Shown: in pieces, positions 1 to 5,899 of the stretch
Layout of the letters: each line of letters starts with the position of its first letter
How positions within the stretch are numbered: position 1 is the stretch's first letter
Assembly (NCBI GenBank): GCA_046542995.1
Contig: JBKHAH010000131.1
Span: 1 to 5,899, forward strand
Direction of reading: 5' to 3'
From: Perlabentimonas sp046542995
Lineage (GTDB): Bacteria; Bacteroidota; Bacteroidia; Bacteroidales; Tenuifilaceae
DNA length: 5,899 nucleotides
Position numbers and translations under genes: made by a program
The notes under the pieces: model-generated
Databases searched by the model: none
The model's input: only the letters and a program-made list of their open reading frames with translations
Told to the model about the DNA's origin: nothing

Positions 1-1141
1 TGTTACGGTTCTGAAAATCTTTCCAGGTAAAGTCATTGTCCTTGGTCTCTGGCATGTTTGCAGTTAGGGCGTACCTTAGTACATCCTGCTTGCCCGGGAA
101 CTCCTCAAGGTACTCGTGCAGCCAAACAGCCCAGTTTCGTGAGGTTGATATCTTGTCGTTCTCCAGATTCAGGAACTCGTTGGCAGGAACATTATCTGGC
201 AGAATGTAACTTCCCTCTGCCTTAAGCATAGCGGGAAATACAATGCAATGAAAAACAATGTTGTCTTTACCAATAAAATGAATCATACGGGTTTCCTTGT
301 CCTTCCAGTACTTTTCCCAATCTGGCGTCAATTCTTTTGTTGCTGATATGTAGCCTATTGGTGCATCGAACCAAACGTACAGCACTTTGCCCTCGCCTCC
401 CTCAACAGGTACAGGCACGCCCCAGTTTAAATCGCGGCTTACTGCACGTGGCTGTAACCCTTGGTCAAGCCAACTTTTGCATTGGCCATAAACGTTCACC
501 TTCCAATCCTTATGCTCTTCCAGTATCCACTTTTCCAAAAAGTCCTGATGCTTATCCAATGGAAGGAACCAGTGTTTTGTTGGTTTTAAAAGGGGCTTAG
601 CGCCACTTAGGGTCGATTTAGGATTTTTTAAATCGGTGGCATTAAGGCTGGAGCCACACTGCTCGCACTGGTCACCATACGCTCCGTCGTTTGAGCAATG
701 TGGGCAGGTTCCTGTTATGTACCTGTCGGCCAGGAACTGTTTAGCCTCTGGGTCGTAGTATTGCTCGGTGGTTTTCTCAATAAACTCACCCTTGTCGTAT
801 AGCTTCTTAAAGAATTCAGCAGAAAGCTCGTGGTGCGTTTTAGAGGATGTGCGGGAGTATATATCGAATGTTATCCCAAAATCTTCAAACGATTTTTTTA
901 TAACCTTATGGTATCTGTCAACTATATCCTGCGGTGAAACGCCCTCATTCTTAGCCTTAATTGTAATGGGCACGCCATGCTCGTCGGAGCCGCATATCGA
1001 TAGCACATCAACGCCTTTAAGGCGAAGGTAGCGCGTGTAAATATCGGAGGGGATGTAAACACCTGCAAGATGTCCAATATGAATTGGTCCGTTTGCATAG
1101 GGTAGGGCGGAGGTAATTAAGTAACGTTTATATGCGTTCAT
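1..1141 (-). CDS. metG: Methionyl-tRNA synthetase, N-terminal 380 residues (cut by window edge)
   Basis: Class I aminoacyl-tRNA synthetase that charges tRNA-Met with methionine in the cytoplasm. I translated the minus strand from the ATG at 1141-1139; the frame stays open to the window edge. Visible features: the start of the Rossmann catalytic fold with the HIGH signature at residues 21-24; a CP-domain zinc knuckle with Cys146/Cys149 and Cys159/Cys162, as in the E. coli enzyme; the methionine-pocket segment YVWFDAPIGY at 255-264; and KISTS at 330-334 in place of the usual KMSKS. The family is commonly around 680 residues, so roughly the second half (anticodon-binding helical domain and any C-terminal tRNA-binding domain) lies outside the window. 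The start fits because HIGH falls about 20 residues in, as is normal, and the predicted leader contains no upstream ATG. No Shine-Dalgarno sequence is seen. The gene is divergent from the LD-carboxypeptidase gene. Identity is certain; the completeness of the gene cannot be judged. Confidence 0.97.
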   Translation of the reverse strand, partial: MNAYKRYLITSALPYANGPIHIGHLAGVYIPSDIYTRYLRLKGVDVLSICGSDEHGVPITIKAKNEGVSPQDIVDRYHKVIKKSFEDFGITFDIYSRTSSKTHHELSAEFFKKLYDKGEFIEKTTEQYYDPEAKQFLADRYITGTCPHCSNDGAYGDQCEQCGSSLNATDLKNPKSTLSGAKPLLKPTKHWFLPLDKHQDFLEKWILEEHKDWKVNVYGQCKSWLDQGLQPRAVSRDLNWGVPVPVEGGEGKVLYVWFDAPIGYISATKELTPDWEKYWKDKETRMIHFIGKDNIVFHCIVFPAMLKAEGSYILPDNVPANEFLNLENDKISTSRNWAVWLHEYLEEFPGKQDVLRYALTANMPETKDNDFTWKDFQNRN

Positions 1142-1163
1142 GGTACAAAATTTAGGATTGCTC

Positions 1164-1190
1164 AAAAAAACAAGACCTTTCGCAGGTCTT
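1164..1190 (-). terminator. Intrinsic terminator-like hairpin in the metG leader (possible attenuator)
   Basis: A perfect 7-bp stem (AAGACCT at 1172-1178 pairing with AGGTCTT at 1184-1190) encloses a 5-base loop. On the minus strand it is followed by one G and then seven Ts (1170-1164), the layout of a Rho-independent terminator. It lies after the predicted metG promoter and about 30 bases before the metG ATG, so it would act in the metG leader. On the plus strand only four Ts follow, one inside the stem edge, so termination in that direction would be weaker. No ATG-initiated leader peptide and no T-box-like element is visible in the short leader. The hairpin is certain; its role as an attenuator is inference. 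Confidence 0.6.
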
Positions 1191-1233
1191 TTGCAACAAA
1201 TAGAATATTTTTATAGTTAAAATGAATAGGTTA

Positions 1234-1263
1234 CAAAGATACTAACATTATTTTTACACCAAA
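1234..1263 (-). promoter_or_regulatory. Predicted metG promoter, Bacteroidetes type
   Basis: Read on the minus strand, TTTG (1263-1260) is followed by exactly 18 bases and then TATCTTTG (1241-1234). This is a full match to the known Bacteroides consensus, TTTG at -33 and TAnnTTTG at -7. It implies a transcript start near 1227 and a metG leader of about 85 bases. The -33 element abuts the start of the divergent LD-carboxypeptidase gene. The match is seen directly; activity is inferred. Confidence 0.7.
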
Positions 1264-1267
1264 CCCA

Positions 1268-2197
1268 ATGGAGCTAATAACACCACCATTTCTAAAAAAA
1301 GGCGATACAATAGCCATTGTAGCTCCAGCAAGGAAAGTAGCTAGGAATGATGTTGAGCCAGCAATAAAACTCTTTGAGAAATGGGGCTTCAAGGTTTTAT
1401 TGGGGGAGAATATTTATAAGTCGTACAATCAGTTTGCTGGAACTGATACTGAGAGAGCATCCGACTTTCAGTCAATGCTGGAGAATCCCAATGTAAAGGC
1501 GATAATCTGTGCAAGGGGGGGCTATGGAACAATAAGGATTCTTGAGCATATTAACTTAAGGGCACTTCAGCGCGACCCAAAGTGGATAGTTGGTTACAGC
1601 GATGTTACCGTTCTGCATAGCATTCTCAACTCATGGTTTATGGTTGAAACCTTGCATGGTATTATGCCATACAATTTTACCAAAAATGCAGAAGACAATG
1701 AGGCTACCAGCAGTTTGAAGTTAGTGTTACTTGGTGAAAGCCCTGCTTATACAGCTGCTCCTCATTCTCATAACAAAACTGGCAATGCAAGTGGTTTGTT
1801 TGTTGGGGGTAACCTATCCATACTCTACAGTTTATCCGGCACCGATGCTGATATTAATACCGAAGGTAAGATTCTTTTTATTGAGGATCTCGACGAGTAC
1901 CTTTATCACATCGACAGGATGATGATGAACTTAAAACGAAGCGGGAAACTAAGGAATATTGCCGGTTTGGTTGTTGGAGGCATGACGGATATGAACGATA
2001 ACTCCACTCCCTTTGGCAAGGAAGCCATTGATATAATAAAGGAGGCTGTTGATGAGTACGACTATCCTGTTTGCTTCAATTTCCCTGCTGGCCATGTAGA
2101 GCAGAATTTAACGCTAATAATGGGGAGGTCTGCTGAACTTACTGTTAATGAGGGTGGAGTAAGTCTCGTTTTTACTCCTGCAGCTTGTAAAATTTAG
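1268..2197 (+). CDS. ldcA: LD-carboxypeptidase (muramoyltetrapeptide carboxypeptidase, peptidase family S66)
   Basis: Cytoplasmic serine peptidase that removes the terminal D-alanine from murein tetrapeptides, cutting an L,D bond during peptidoglycan recycling. The 309-residue length matches characterised LdcA enzymes (about 305). The S66 catalytic triad can be placed by motif: nucleophile Ser111 in GYSD (109-112), Glu206 in FIEDLDE (204-210), and His276 in AGHVEQN (274-280). The N-terminal domain carries the family motif ARGGYG at 82-87, and the opening PPFLKKGDTIAIVAPA (6-21) is also typical. No signal peptide or membrane segment is seen, in keeping with a cytoplasmic enzyme. An in-frame TGA at 1223-1225 with no intervening ATG fixes the start at 1268. 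There is no Shine-Dalgarno sequence. The gene stands alone between a divergent and a convergent neighbour. Only a poor plus-strand promoter match is seen (TTTG at 1190-1193, 18 bases, TATAGTTA at 1212-1219), and there is no clear plus-strand terminator after the stop. Family is certain; the exact substrate is inferred. Confidence 0.94.
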   Translation: MELITPPFLKKGDTIAIVAPARKVARNDVEPAIKLFEKWGFKVLLGENIYKSYNQFAGTDTERASDFQSMLENPNVKAIICARGGYGTIRILEHINLRALQRDPKWIVGYSDVTVLHSILNSWFMVETLHGIMPYNFTKNAEDNEATSSLKLVLLGESPAYTAAPHSHNKTGNASGLFVGGNLSILYSLSGTDADINTEGKILFIEDLDEYLYHIDRMMMNLKRSGKLRNIAGLVVGGMTDMNDNSTPFGKEAIDIIKEAVDEYDYPVCFNFPAGHVEQNLTLIMGRSAELTVNEGGVSLVFTPAACKI

Positions 2198-2353
2198 TAA
2201 CAACCACGCTTCGCCCTAATAATTTTTTTCTTCGTAAAACACTATATTGAGTCCACTCCGATAAACCCTTTTACATCTAAAGGGAAAGTGTAAGAATCAG
2301 CATTTTGGGGCCTTCCGATTTAGCAGGGTTGTTTCCGGCATAATTAATACCAC
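2198..2353. other. Convergent intergenic stretch with no recognised gene
   Basis: This lies between the LD-carboxypeptidase stop and the terminator of the threonine dehydrogenase gene. It is stop-rich in the frames I read and holds no credible ORF. A run of seven Ts occurs at 2223-2229, but I find no convincing stem before it. A 6-bp hairpin (CCCTTT at 2266-2271 with AAAGGG at 2279-2284) has no T-run on the plus strand and only a short one on the minus strand. The remainder (about 2285-2340) is more GC-rich than its surroundings and unexplained. Confidence 0.5.
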
Positions 2354-2384
2354 AAAAAGCGCCACGAAACTTATCCGTGGCGCT
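2354..2384 (-). terminator. Rho-independent terminator of the L-threonine dehydrogenase gene
   Basis: A 9-bp GC-rich stem (AGCGCCACG at 2358-2366 with CGTGGCGCT at 2376-2384) has a 9-base loop. On the minus strand it runs straight into TTTTT, the first T being the last base pair of the stem, then G. It begins about 50 bases past the stop codon of the minus-strand gene. The plus-strand side is followed by AATTAG, so it is unlikely to stop transcription from the LD-carboxypeptidase gene as an intrinsic terminator. Confidence 0.85.
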
Positions 2385-2435
2385 AATTAGTAAAACTATT
2401 GTTGATAGATTGGGTTTGTTAAAACACCTTTCTTT

Positions 2436-3398
2436 CTATATTAATCCTTTCTCGTGCTTCTCCTTAATAACCTTAAGCATGTCATCGGTCATTGTTTCAA
2501 GGTTCCATTTTGGATTCCAGCCCCACTCTTCGCGAGCACTATTATCATCCATGTAGTTTGGCCAGCTTTCGGCTATGGCTTTCTTGGCAGGGTCAACATC
2601 GTAATCCATGGTAAATTCTGGAATTCGCTTTTTGATTGCAGCCATAATTTGAGAGGGCTCAAAGCTCATAGCCGTTACGTTAAAGCTGTTACGGTGCTTC
2701 AGCTTGTCAGGGTCTGCCTCCATAAGTTGCACGCATGCATCCAGAGCGTCGGGCATGTACATCATATCAAGGTATGTGCCTTCGGGAAGCGGACAGGTAA
2801 ATTTCTTGCTTTTTATTGCTTCGTAATAAATTTCAACGGCATAGTCTGTTGTACCGCCACCGGGTAGTGTTTCGTTAGAGATAATACCAGGGAAGCGAAC
2901 GCTACGCGTGTCAATGCCAAAGCGTTGCGTGTAGTAGTCGCTAAGCATCTCGCCAGATACTTTGCATACGCCGTAAATGGTTGTGGGGCGCATTATGGTA
3001 TCTTGAGGCGTATTGTCTTTAGGTGTTGATGGACCAAAAGCGCCAATGGAGCTGGGCGTAAACACAGCACAATTGTTGTCAACAGCAATGTTAAGCGAAT
3101 TTAAGAGTGCGCCCATATTAACATTCCACGCCAGCTGCGGATTCTTCTCACCAGTTGCCGAAAGCAGCGCCACCATGTTAAAAATGGTATCAACCTTATA
3201 TTTTTTTACAATCTCAATAAAACGGTTAGTATCCAGCGCATCAAACTCCTCAAGAGGGCCGTCCTCACCCAACTTTTTGCAAGTGCAACAGTTAATGTCT
3301 GAAGCAACCACGTTCGTATTTCCATAAATTTCACGAAGATGAGGTATTAATTCTGAGCCAATTTGCCCACCGGCACCAACTACAAGTATTCTTTTCAT
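2436..3398 (-). CDS. tdh: L-threonine 3-dehydrogenase, NAD-dependent, short-chain (SDR/epimerase-like) type
   Basis: Oxidises L-threonine with NAD+ to 2-amino-3-ketobutyrate, which glycine C-acetyltransferase (Kbl) then splits to glycine and acetyl-CoA; cytoplasmic. At 320 residues it is a complete extended SDR. It has the nucleotide-binding motif GAGGQIG at 8-14, an acidic residue (Asp34) at the end of the second strand that favours NAD over NADP, and the catalytic set Ser116/Ser117 with Tyr142 and Lys146 (YGVCK). What separates it from sugar epimerases is a run of segments shared with bacterial and animal SDR-type threonine dehydrogenases: SSIGAFGP (116-123), FPGIIS (169-174), PGGGTTDYAVEI (179-190), MMYMPD (212-217) and AIAESWP (274-280). 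It is not homologous to the zinc-dependent E. coli Tdh despite the shared symbol. The start MKRILVVGAGG is typical of the fold; no Shine-Dalgarno sequence is seen. The gene appears monocistronic, and no kbl lies in the window. Three cysteines (37, 38, 40) just after Asp34 are unusual. Confidence 0.92.
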   Translation of the reverse strand: MKRILVVGAGGQIGSELIPHLREIYGNTNVVASDINCCTCKKLGEDGPLEEFDALDTNRFIEIVKKYKVDTIFNMVALLSATGEKNPQLAWNVNMGALLNSLNIAVDNNCAVFTPSSIGAFGPSTPKDNTPQDTIMRPTTIYGVCKVSGEMLSDYYTQRFGIDTRSVRFPGIISNETLPGGGTTDYAVEIYYEAIKSKKFTCPLPEGTYLDMMYMPDALDACVQLMEADPDKLKHRNSFNVTAMSFEPSQIMAAIKKRIPEFTMDYDVDPAKKAIAESWPNYMDDNSAREEWGWNPKWNLETMTDDMLKVIKEKHEKGLI

Positions 3399-3450
3399 TG
3401 TAAAGTATGTTTAAGTATAATTCTGATTGTTTCAACTATTAATAAGATAG

Positions 3451-3482
3451 CAAAAGTATGTTTTTAGTTTAATTGGAACAAG
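3451..3482 (-). promoter_or_regulatory. Probable promoter of the threonine dehydrogenase gene
   Basis: The minus strand carries a perfect -7 element TACTTTTG (3458-3451). Its upstream partner is weaker: CTTG (3482-3479) at a spacing of 20 bases, against the consensus TTTG at 18. The implied transcript start is near 3444, giving a leader of about 45 bases. The -7 match is seen; activity is inferred. Confidence 0.45.
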
Positions 3483-3570
3483 ACAAATGTCAGGTATCAA
3501 CAGAAAAACTTATTTAACACTCGTTTTACACCTGTTCGTCAAAAATCGACAGATATACATTGCTGCATAA

Positions 3571-3601
3571 TTGACATTGTTGTTTAGCTATAATATATTG
3601 C
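3571..3601 (+). promoter_or_regulatory. Possible promoter of the TonB-dependent receptor gene
   Basis: TTGACA (3571-3576), 17 bases, then TATATT (3594-3599) resembles a conventional sigma-70 promoter. The downstream half, TATATTGC, is also a partial match to the Bacteroidetes -7 element TAnnTTTG. No full TTTG/TAnnTTTG pair is visible on this strand between 3399 and 3626. The implied leader is only about 20 bases, which leaves no room for a riboswitch. AT-rich sequence produces such matches by chance, so confidence is low. Confidence 0.3.
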
Positions 3602-3626
3602 AACCCTAACCAACAAACCAATAGTT

Positions 3627-5789
3627 ATGAAAAAGAATGCCTTTATTTTTTTATGCGCTTTATTAATGGTTTTATTTAAAACTACTTATGCGCAAGATTC
3701 AGAGGATGCGCTTAGCGAGGAAGACATCTTTAGTTTATCCCTGGAGGAGTTGATGGATGTTAGGATTGTTTCAGCATCCAATGTGGAAGAGTCGTTAAGC
3801 AGGGCTCCCGCTACAATTATTATTGTGAGCGCTGCTGATATTGAGGAACGGGGTTATACTGAAATGTATGATGTGCTTAACGACCTGCCTGGTTTTGATT
3901 TATCAAGAGCCTTTGGTGATGATAATTACTACTTGTACGCTAGGGGCTACAGGAAGGAAACAAGCGATCAGATGTTGCTTATGATTGATGGTGTTTCTAT
4001 GAATCATTTATACAGCAACAATATGAACCTGTTTGCCATGTACCCTTTAGCTAATATTAAGCAGATTGAGGTGGTATATGGTCCAGCATCGGCCGTTTAT
4101 GGGCCAAACGCTTTTGCTGGTGTTATTAACATCATTACAAAAAAGGATGATTCATCCACAGCCACCATGCACGTTGGACAAAACAACACGTCTGCTGTGG
4201 ATGTAAACTATAACAAAACAATTAATGATGTAAACATTAACTTTACTGGTAGGTTTTACGATACCGATGGCTATAACTTGTCAGATCGCACTCCGGCTCT
4301 CGACTCAAGGCTTTATGACGATACCCAGCTGTGGGGCCCATTTGCCGATACTGACTTTATGGGCTATCAAAGTCCAATCAACGCCCATTTTGCTTCCGGT
4401 TCGGTAAACTATAAGGGTGTTACAGTAGGGTTTATTAACTTTCTTTACGAAACAGGGTATGGTGCCGAATGGCCCGGCGACAAGGTGCTTAATGCAAGAA
4501 GCTGGGGGTTTGATGAGCAAACCTACTTTGCACGTTACGAAACTCAGCTTAATAAGCAAAACTCAGATCGTCCCATACACTCTAAAACGTTGCTTCGTTT
4601 TCGCCAAAGCGGTCACCCAGCCAACTCATTGTTCCTCGAAAGGTATAGTGGAGGCGTCGATGCCAGCTACTGGCAAACAACAAACCAGTCAGTTTCGTTT
4701 TTTCAGGATTTTGCCTACACGCATAGCGAGAACCTGTCTGTTAACTTTGGTCTAAAGTATGATCGCAGAGTTTTACAGGGAGCTTATAATGAGATTTACG
4801 GCCCATTCTTCCCCAGCGACTCATTAGCTTCGTATCCCTTTCCCTCGCTCCCTCAAAGAGAAATCACGCAGCACAATCACTTCATGATGCAGGATAAGGG
4901 AACGTATGCGCAAGTAAAATTCTCACCATTAGAGAGTCTTGATCTATTTGCAGGGGTTCGGTACGACCATAACAGTATTTTTGGAGACGTTTTCAACCCT
5001 CGTTTAGGGGCAGTATATGAGCCTGTAAACGGACTGATTACTAAATTCTTTTATGGCCAGGCTTATTTAGAGCCCACTGCTCGTATTTTATATGGTGGAT
5101 GGCAGGGTAGCCTCTCAAATGTTGATTTAAAGCCTGAACGTATTCAAACATTTGAGGGTACTATTGGCTATGCAAAGGGCATCCTGTCCAACAGTTTGAA
5201 TGTTTTTTATAATCAGGGCTACAACGTTATTGCAGGTGCTGAGAATATAGGTGAAAGAAGGATGATTGGAGCTGAGTATGCTGGTAAGGTATATGTTAAT
5301 AACCCCGTTGAATTTATCCACAGGCTAAATGGCGATATTTACATATCGTATATTAATTCTGAGGAGAACAAGGATGATGGGGAAGGCTGGAAACCAACAG
5401 GGAACATGGCTCCATTAAAAGTTAGAGCAATCCTAACGGCTTACTTTACAAAGAATTTCTCAGTGAGTATCCAGAATAGGTGGATCGATGAAATAGAGAC
5501 CGTGGAGTCAAACCCCATTGATAAAATTGGCTCACATTTTGTTTCCGATGCATTTATTACGTACAGAAACTTTTTATTCGAGGGGCTTTCCATTGGTATA
5601 AAAGGGTATAACATTTTTAATGCCGATTACTATCACCCAGGTTATCGTGATGCCACTGCAGGGGAAAATTTTGTTTTCTTAGCTAACGGCAGCTTAAATG
5701 AGACCATTAGCGGTAGCGAGGGCTGGTACAATTCAAGGCTCCCTCAGCCTAAACGCACTTTGCTTCTAAACCTTAAGCTAACTTTCTAA
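3627..5789 (+). CDS. TonB-dependent outer-membrane receptor, substrate unknown
   Basis: Outer-membrane gated channel that takes up a scarce ligand using energy passed from TonB/ExbBD. The 720-residue product opens with a signal peptide (lysines 2-3, hydrophobic core 5-17, likely cleavage after Ala22 in TYA-QD). An acidic linker follows, then SLSLEELMDVRIVSAS (36-51), which resembles the N-terminal segment before the plug in many such receptors. The plug domain spans about 56-172, with APATIIIVSAADIEERG (60-76), LPGFDLSRA (87-95), a Gly-containing YARGYRK (104-110), MIDGVSM (119-125) and the strongly conserved YGPASAVYGPNAFAGVINII (151-170). The rest is a beta barrel with a C-terminal domain ending in phenylalanine, the usual outer-membrane assembly signal. 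Length and the lack of an N-terminal carboxypeptidase-like domain or a SusD neighbour argue against a SusC glycan importer. It is closer in build to siderophore or cobalamin receptors, but nothing visible fixes the ligand. No Shine-Dalgarno sequence; monocistronic, with its own terminator. Confidence 0.93.
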   Translation: MKKNAFIFLCALLMVLFKTTYAQDSEDALSEEDIFSLSLEELMDVRIVSASNVEESLSRAPATIIIVSAADIEERGYTEMYDVLNDLPGFDLSRAFGDDNYYLYARGYRKETSDQMLLMIDGVSMNHLYSNNMNLFAMYPLANIKQIEVVYGPASAVYGPNAFAGVINIITKKDDSSTATMHVGQNNTSAVDVNYNKTINDVNINFTGRFYDTDGYNLSDRTPALDSRLYDDTQLWGPFADTDFMGYQSPINAHFASGSVNYKGVTVGFINFLYETGYGAEWPGDKVLNARSWGFDEQTYFARYETQLNKQNSDRPIHSKTLLRFRQSGHPANSLFLERYSGGVDASYWQTTNQSVSFFQDFAYTHSENLSVNFGLKYDRRVLQGAYNEIYGPFFPSDSLASYPFPSLPQREITQHNHFMMQDKGTYAQVKFSPLESLDLFAGVRYDHNSIFGDVFNPRLGAVYEPVNGLITKFFYGQAYLEPTARILYGGWQGSLSNVDLKPERIQTFEGTIGYAKGILSNSLNVFYNQGYNVIAGAENIGERRMIGAEYAGKVYVNNPVEFIHRLNGDIYISYINSEENKDDGEGWKPTGNMAPLKVRAILTAYFTKNFSVSIQNRWIDEIETVESNPIDKIGSHFVSDAFITYRNFLFEGLSIGIKGYNIFNADYYHPGYRDATAGENFVFLANGSLNETISGSEGWYNSRLPQPKRTLLLNLKLTF

Positions 5790-5816
5790 CCATAAACTAA
5801 ACATTCCAAAACCTTT

Positions 5817-5849
5817 AAAGCCTGACTGCCCAAAAGCAGTCAGGCTTTT
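5817..5849 (+). terminator. Rho-independent terminator of the receptor gene
   Basis: A perfect 13-bp stem (AAAGCCTGACTGC at 5817-5829 with GCAGTCAGGCTTT at 5836-5848) encloses a 6-base loop and is followed by T and then G. The stem end plus the next base gives a run of four Ts. It starts 27 bases after the receptor stop codon. The mirrored A-run upstream suggests it may also work on the minus strand. Confidence 0.88.
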
Positions 5850-5899
5850 GTATAACGGGCATGGCCATAAGCTAACGGGGTGCAAGTAAAATATTACAA
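5850..5899. other. Terminal intergenic tail with a short direct repeat
   Basis: No ORF is visible here. TAACGGG occurs at 5853-5859 and again at 5873-5879, exactly 20 bases apart, flanking the 8-base palindrome ATGGCCAT (5861-5868). The window ends before the context is clear, so the nature of this stretch is unknown. Confidence 0.35.

Noticed and set aside
337..1031. Plus-strand open frames of 87 codons each at 337-600 and 768-1031
   Set aside because: They lie antisense to the clear metG reading frame, and their translations show no domain or low-complexity signature of a real protein.
1190..1219. Plus-strand promoter for the LD-carboxypeptidase gene (TTTG, 18 bases, TATAGTTA)
   Set aside because: The upstream element and spacing are right, but the -7 element matches only four of six fixed positions, so it was not listed as a feature.
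2223..2229. T-run after the LD-carboxypeptidase gene as a plus-strand terminator
   Set aside because: No stable stem immediately precedes the seven Ts.
2454..3327. Plus-strand open frames at 2454-2867 and 3013-3327
   Set aside because: Both are antisense to the well-conserved threonine dehydrogenase and resemble nothing I recognise.
2436..3398. Nucleotide-sugar epimerase (GalE-like) identity
   Set aside because: The fold is the same, but the segments at 116-123, 179-190 and 274-280 are diagnostic of SDR-type threonine dehydrogenase.
3399..3626. Cobalamin riboswitch ahead of the TonB-dependent receptor
   Set aside because: I see no B12-box-like sequence, and the only plausible promoter leaves a leader of about 20 bases. 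The rest of the gap is shared with the divergent promoter.
4305..5321. Extra open frames within the receptor gene (4305-4559 minus, 4459-4755 plus, 5127-5321 minus)
   Set aside because: They overlap an unbroken 720-residue receptor frame with family motifs throughout, and have no start signals or recognisable content.
5850..5899. Integron attC-like site or CRISPR repeat
   Set aside because: There are only two 7-base repeats, no paired core sites with dyad symmetry typical of attC, and no third repeat unit within the window.

Overview
The window reads as chromosomal DNA of a member of the Bacteroidota, probably Bacteroidia. The signs are AT-leaning coding sequence, no Shine-Dalgarno sequence ahead of any of the four starts, a textbook Bacteroidetes promoter (TTTG, 18 bases, TAnnTTTG) ahead of metG, and protein variants I associate with this phylum (a KISTS-type methionyl-tRNA synthetase and a short-chain-type L-threonine dehydrogenase). 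It is ordinary housekeeping and transport sequence. I see no phage, IS, CRISPR, tRNA, rRNA or defence genes.

Layout: four protein genes alternate in direction, so each appears to be transcribed on its own. (1) Positions 1-1141, minus strand: the N-terminal 380 residues of methionyl-tRNA synthetase (metG), cut by the window edge. (2) 1142-1267: a divergent intergenic region with a strong metG promoter and, between that promoter and the metG start, a hairpin plus seven Ts that looks like an intrinsic terminator or attenuator. (3) 1268-2197, plus strand: LD-carboxypeptidase (peptidase S66), a peptidoglycan recycling enzyme. (4) 2198-2435: a convergent gap with a strong terminator for the next gene and about 140 unexplained bases. 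(5) 2436-3398, minus strand: NAD-dependent L-threonine 3-dehydrogenase of the SDR type. (6) 3399-3626: a divergent promoter region. (7) 3627-5789, plus strand: a 720-residue TonB-dependent outer-membrane receptor of unknown substrate, followed by a strong terminator at 5817-5849 and a short tail with a 7-base direct repeat.

The genes do not form a pathway. They cover translation (MetRS), cytoplasmic murein-peptide trimming (LdcA), threonine catabolism (Tdh) and outer-membrane uptake (the receptor). The most interesting signal is regulatory: the terminator-like hairpin inside the predicted metG leader. I found no convincing new multi-gene system here.
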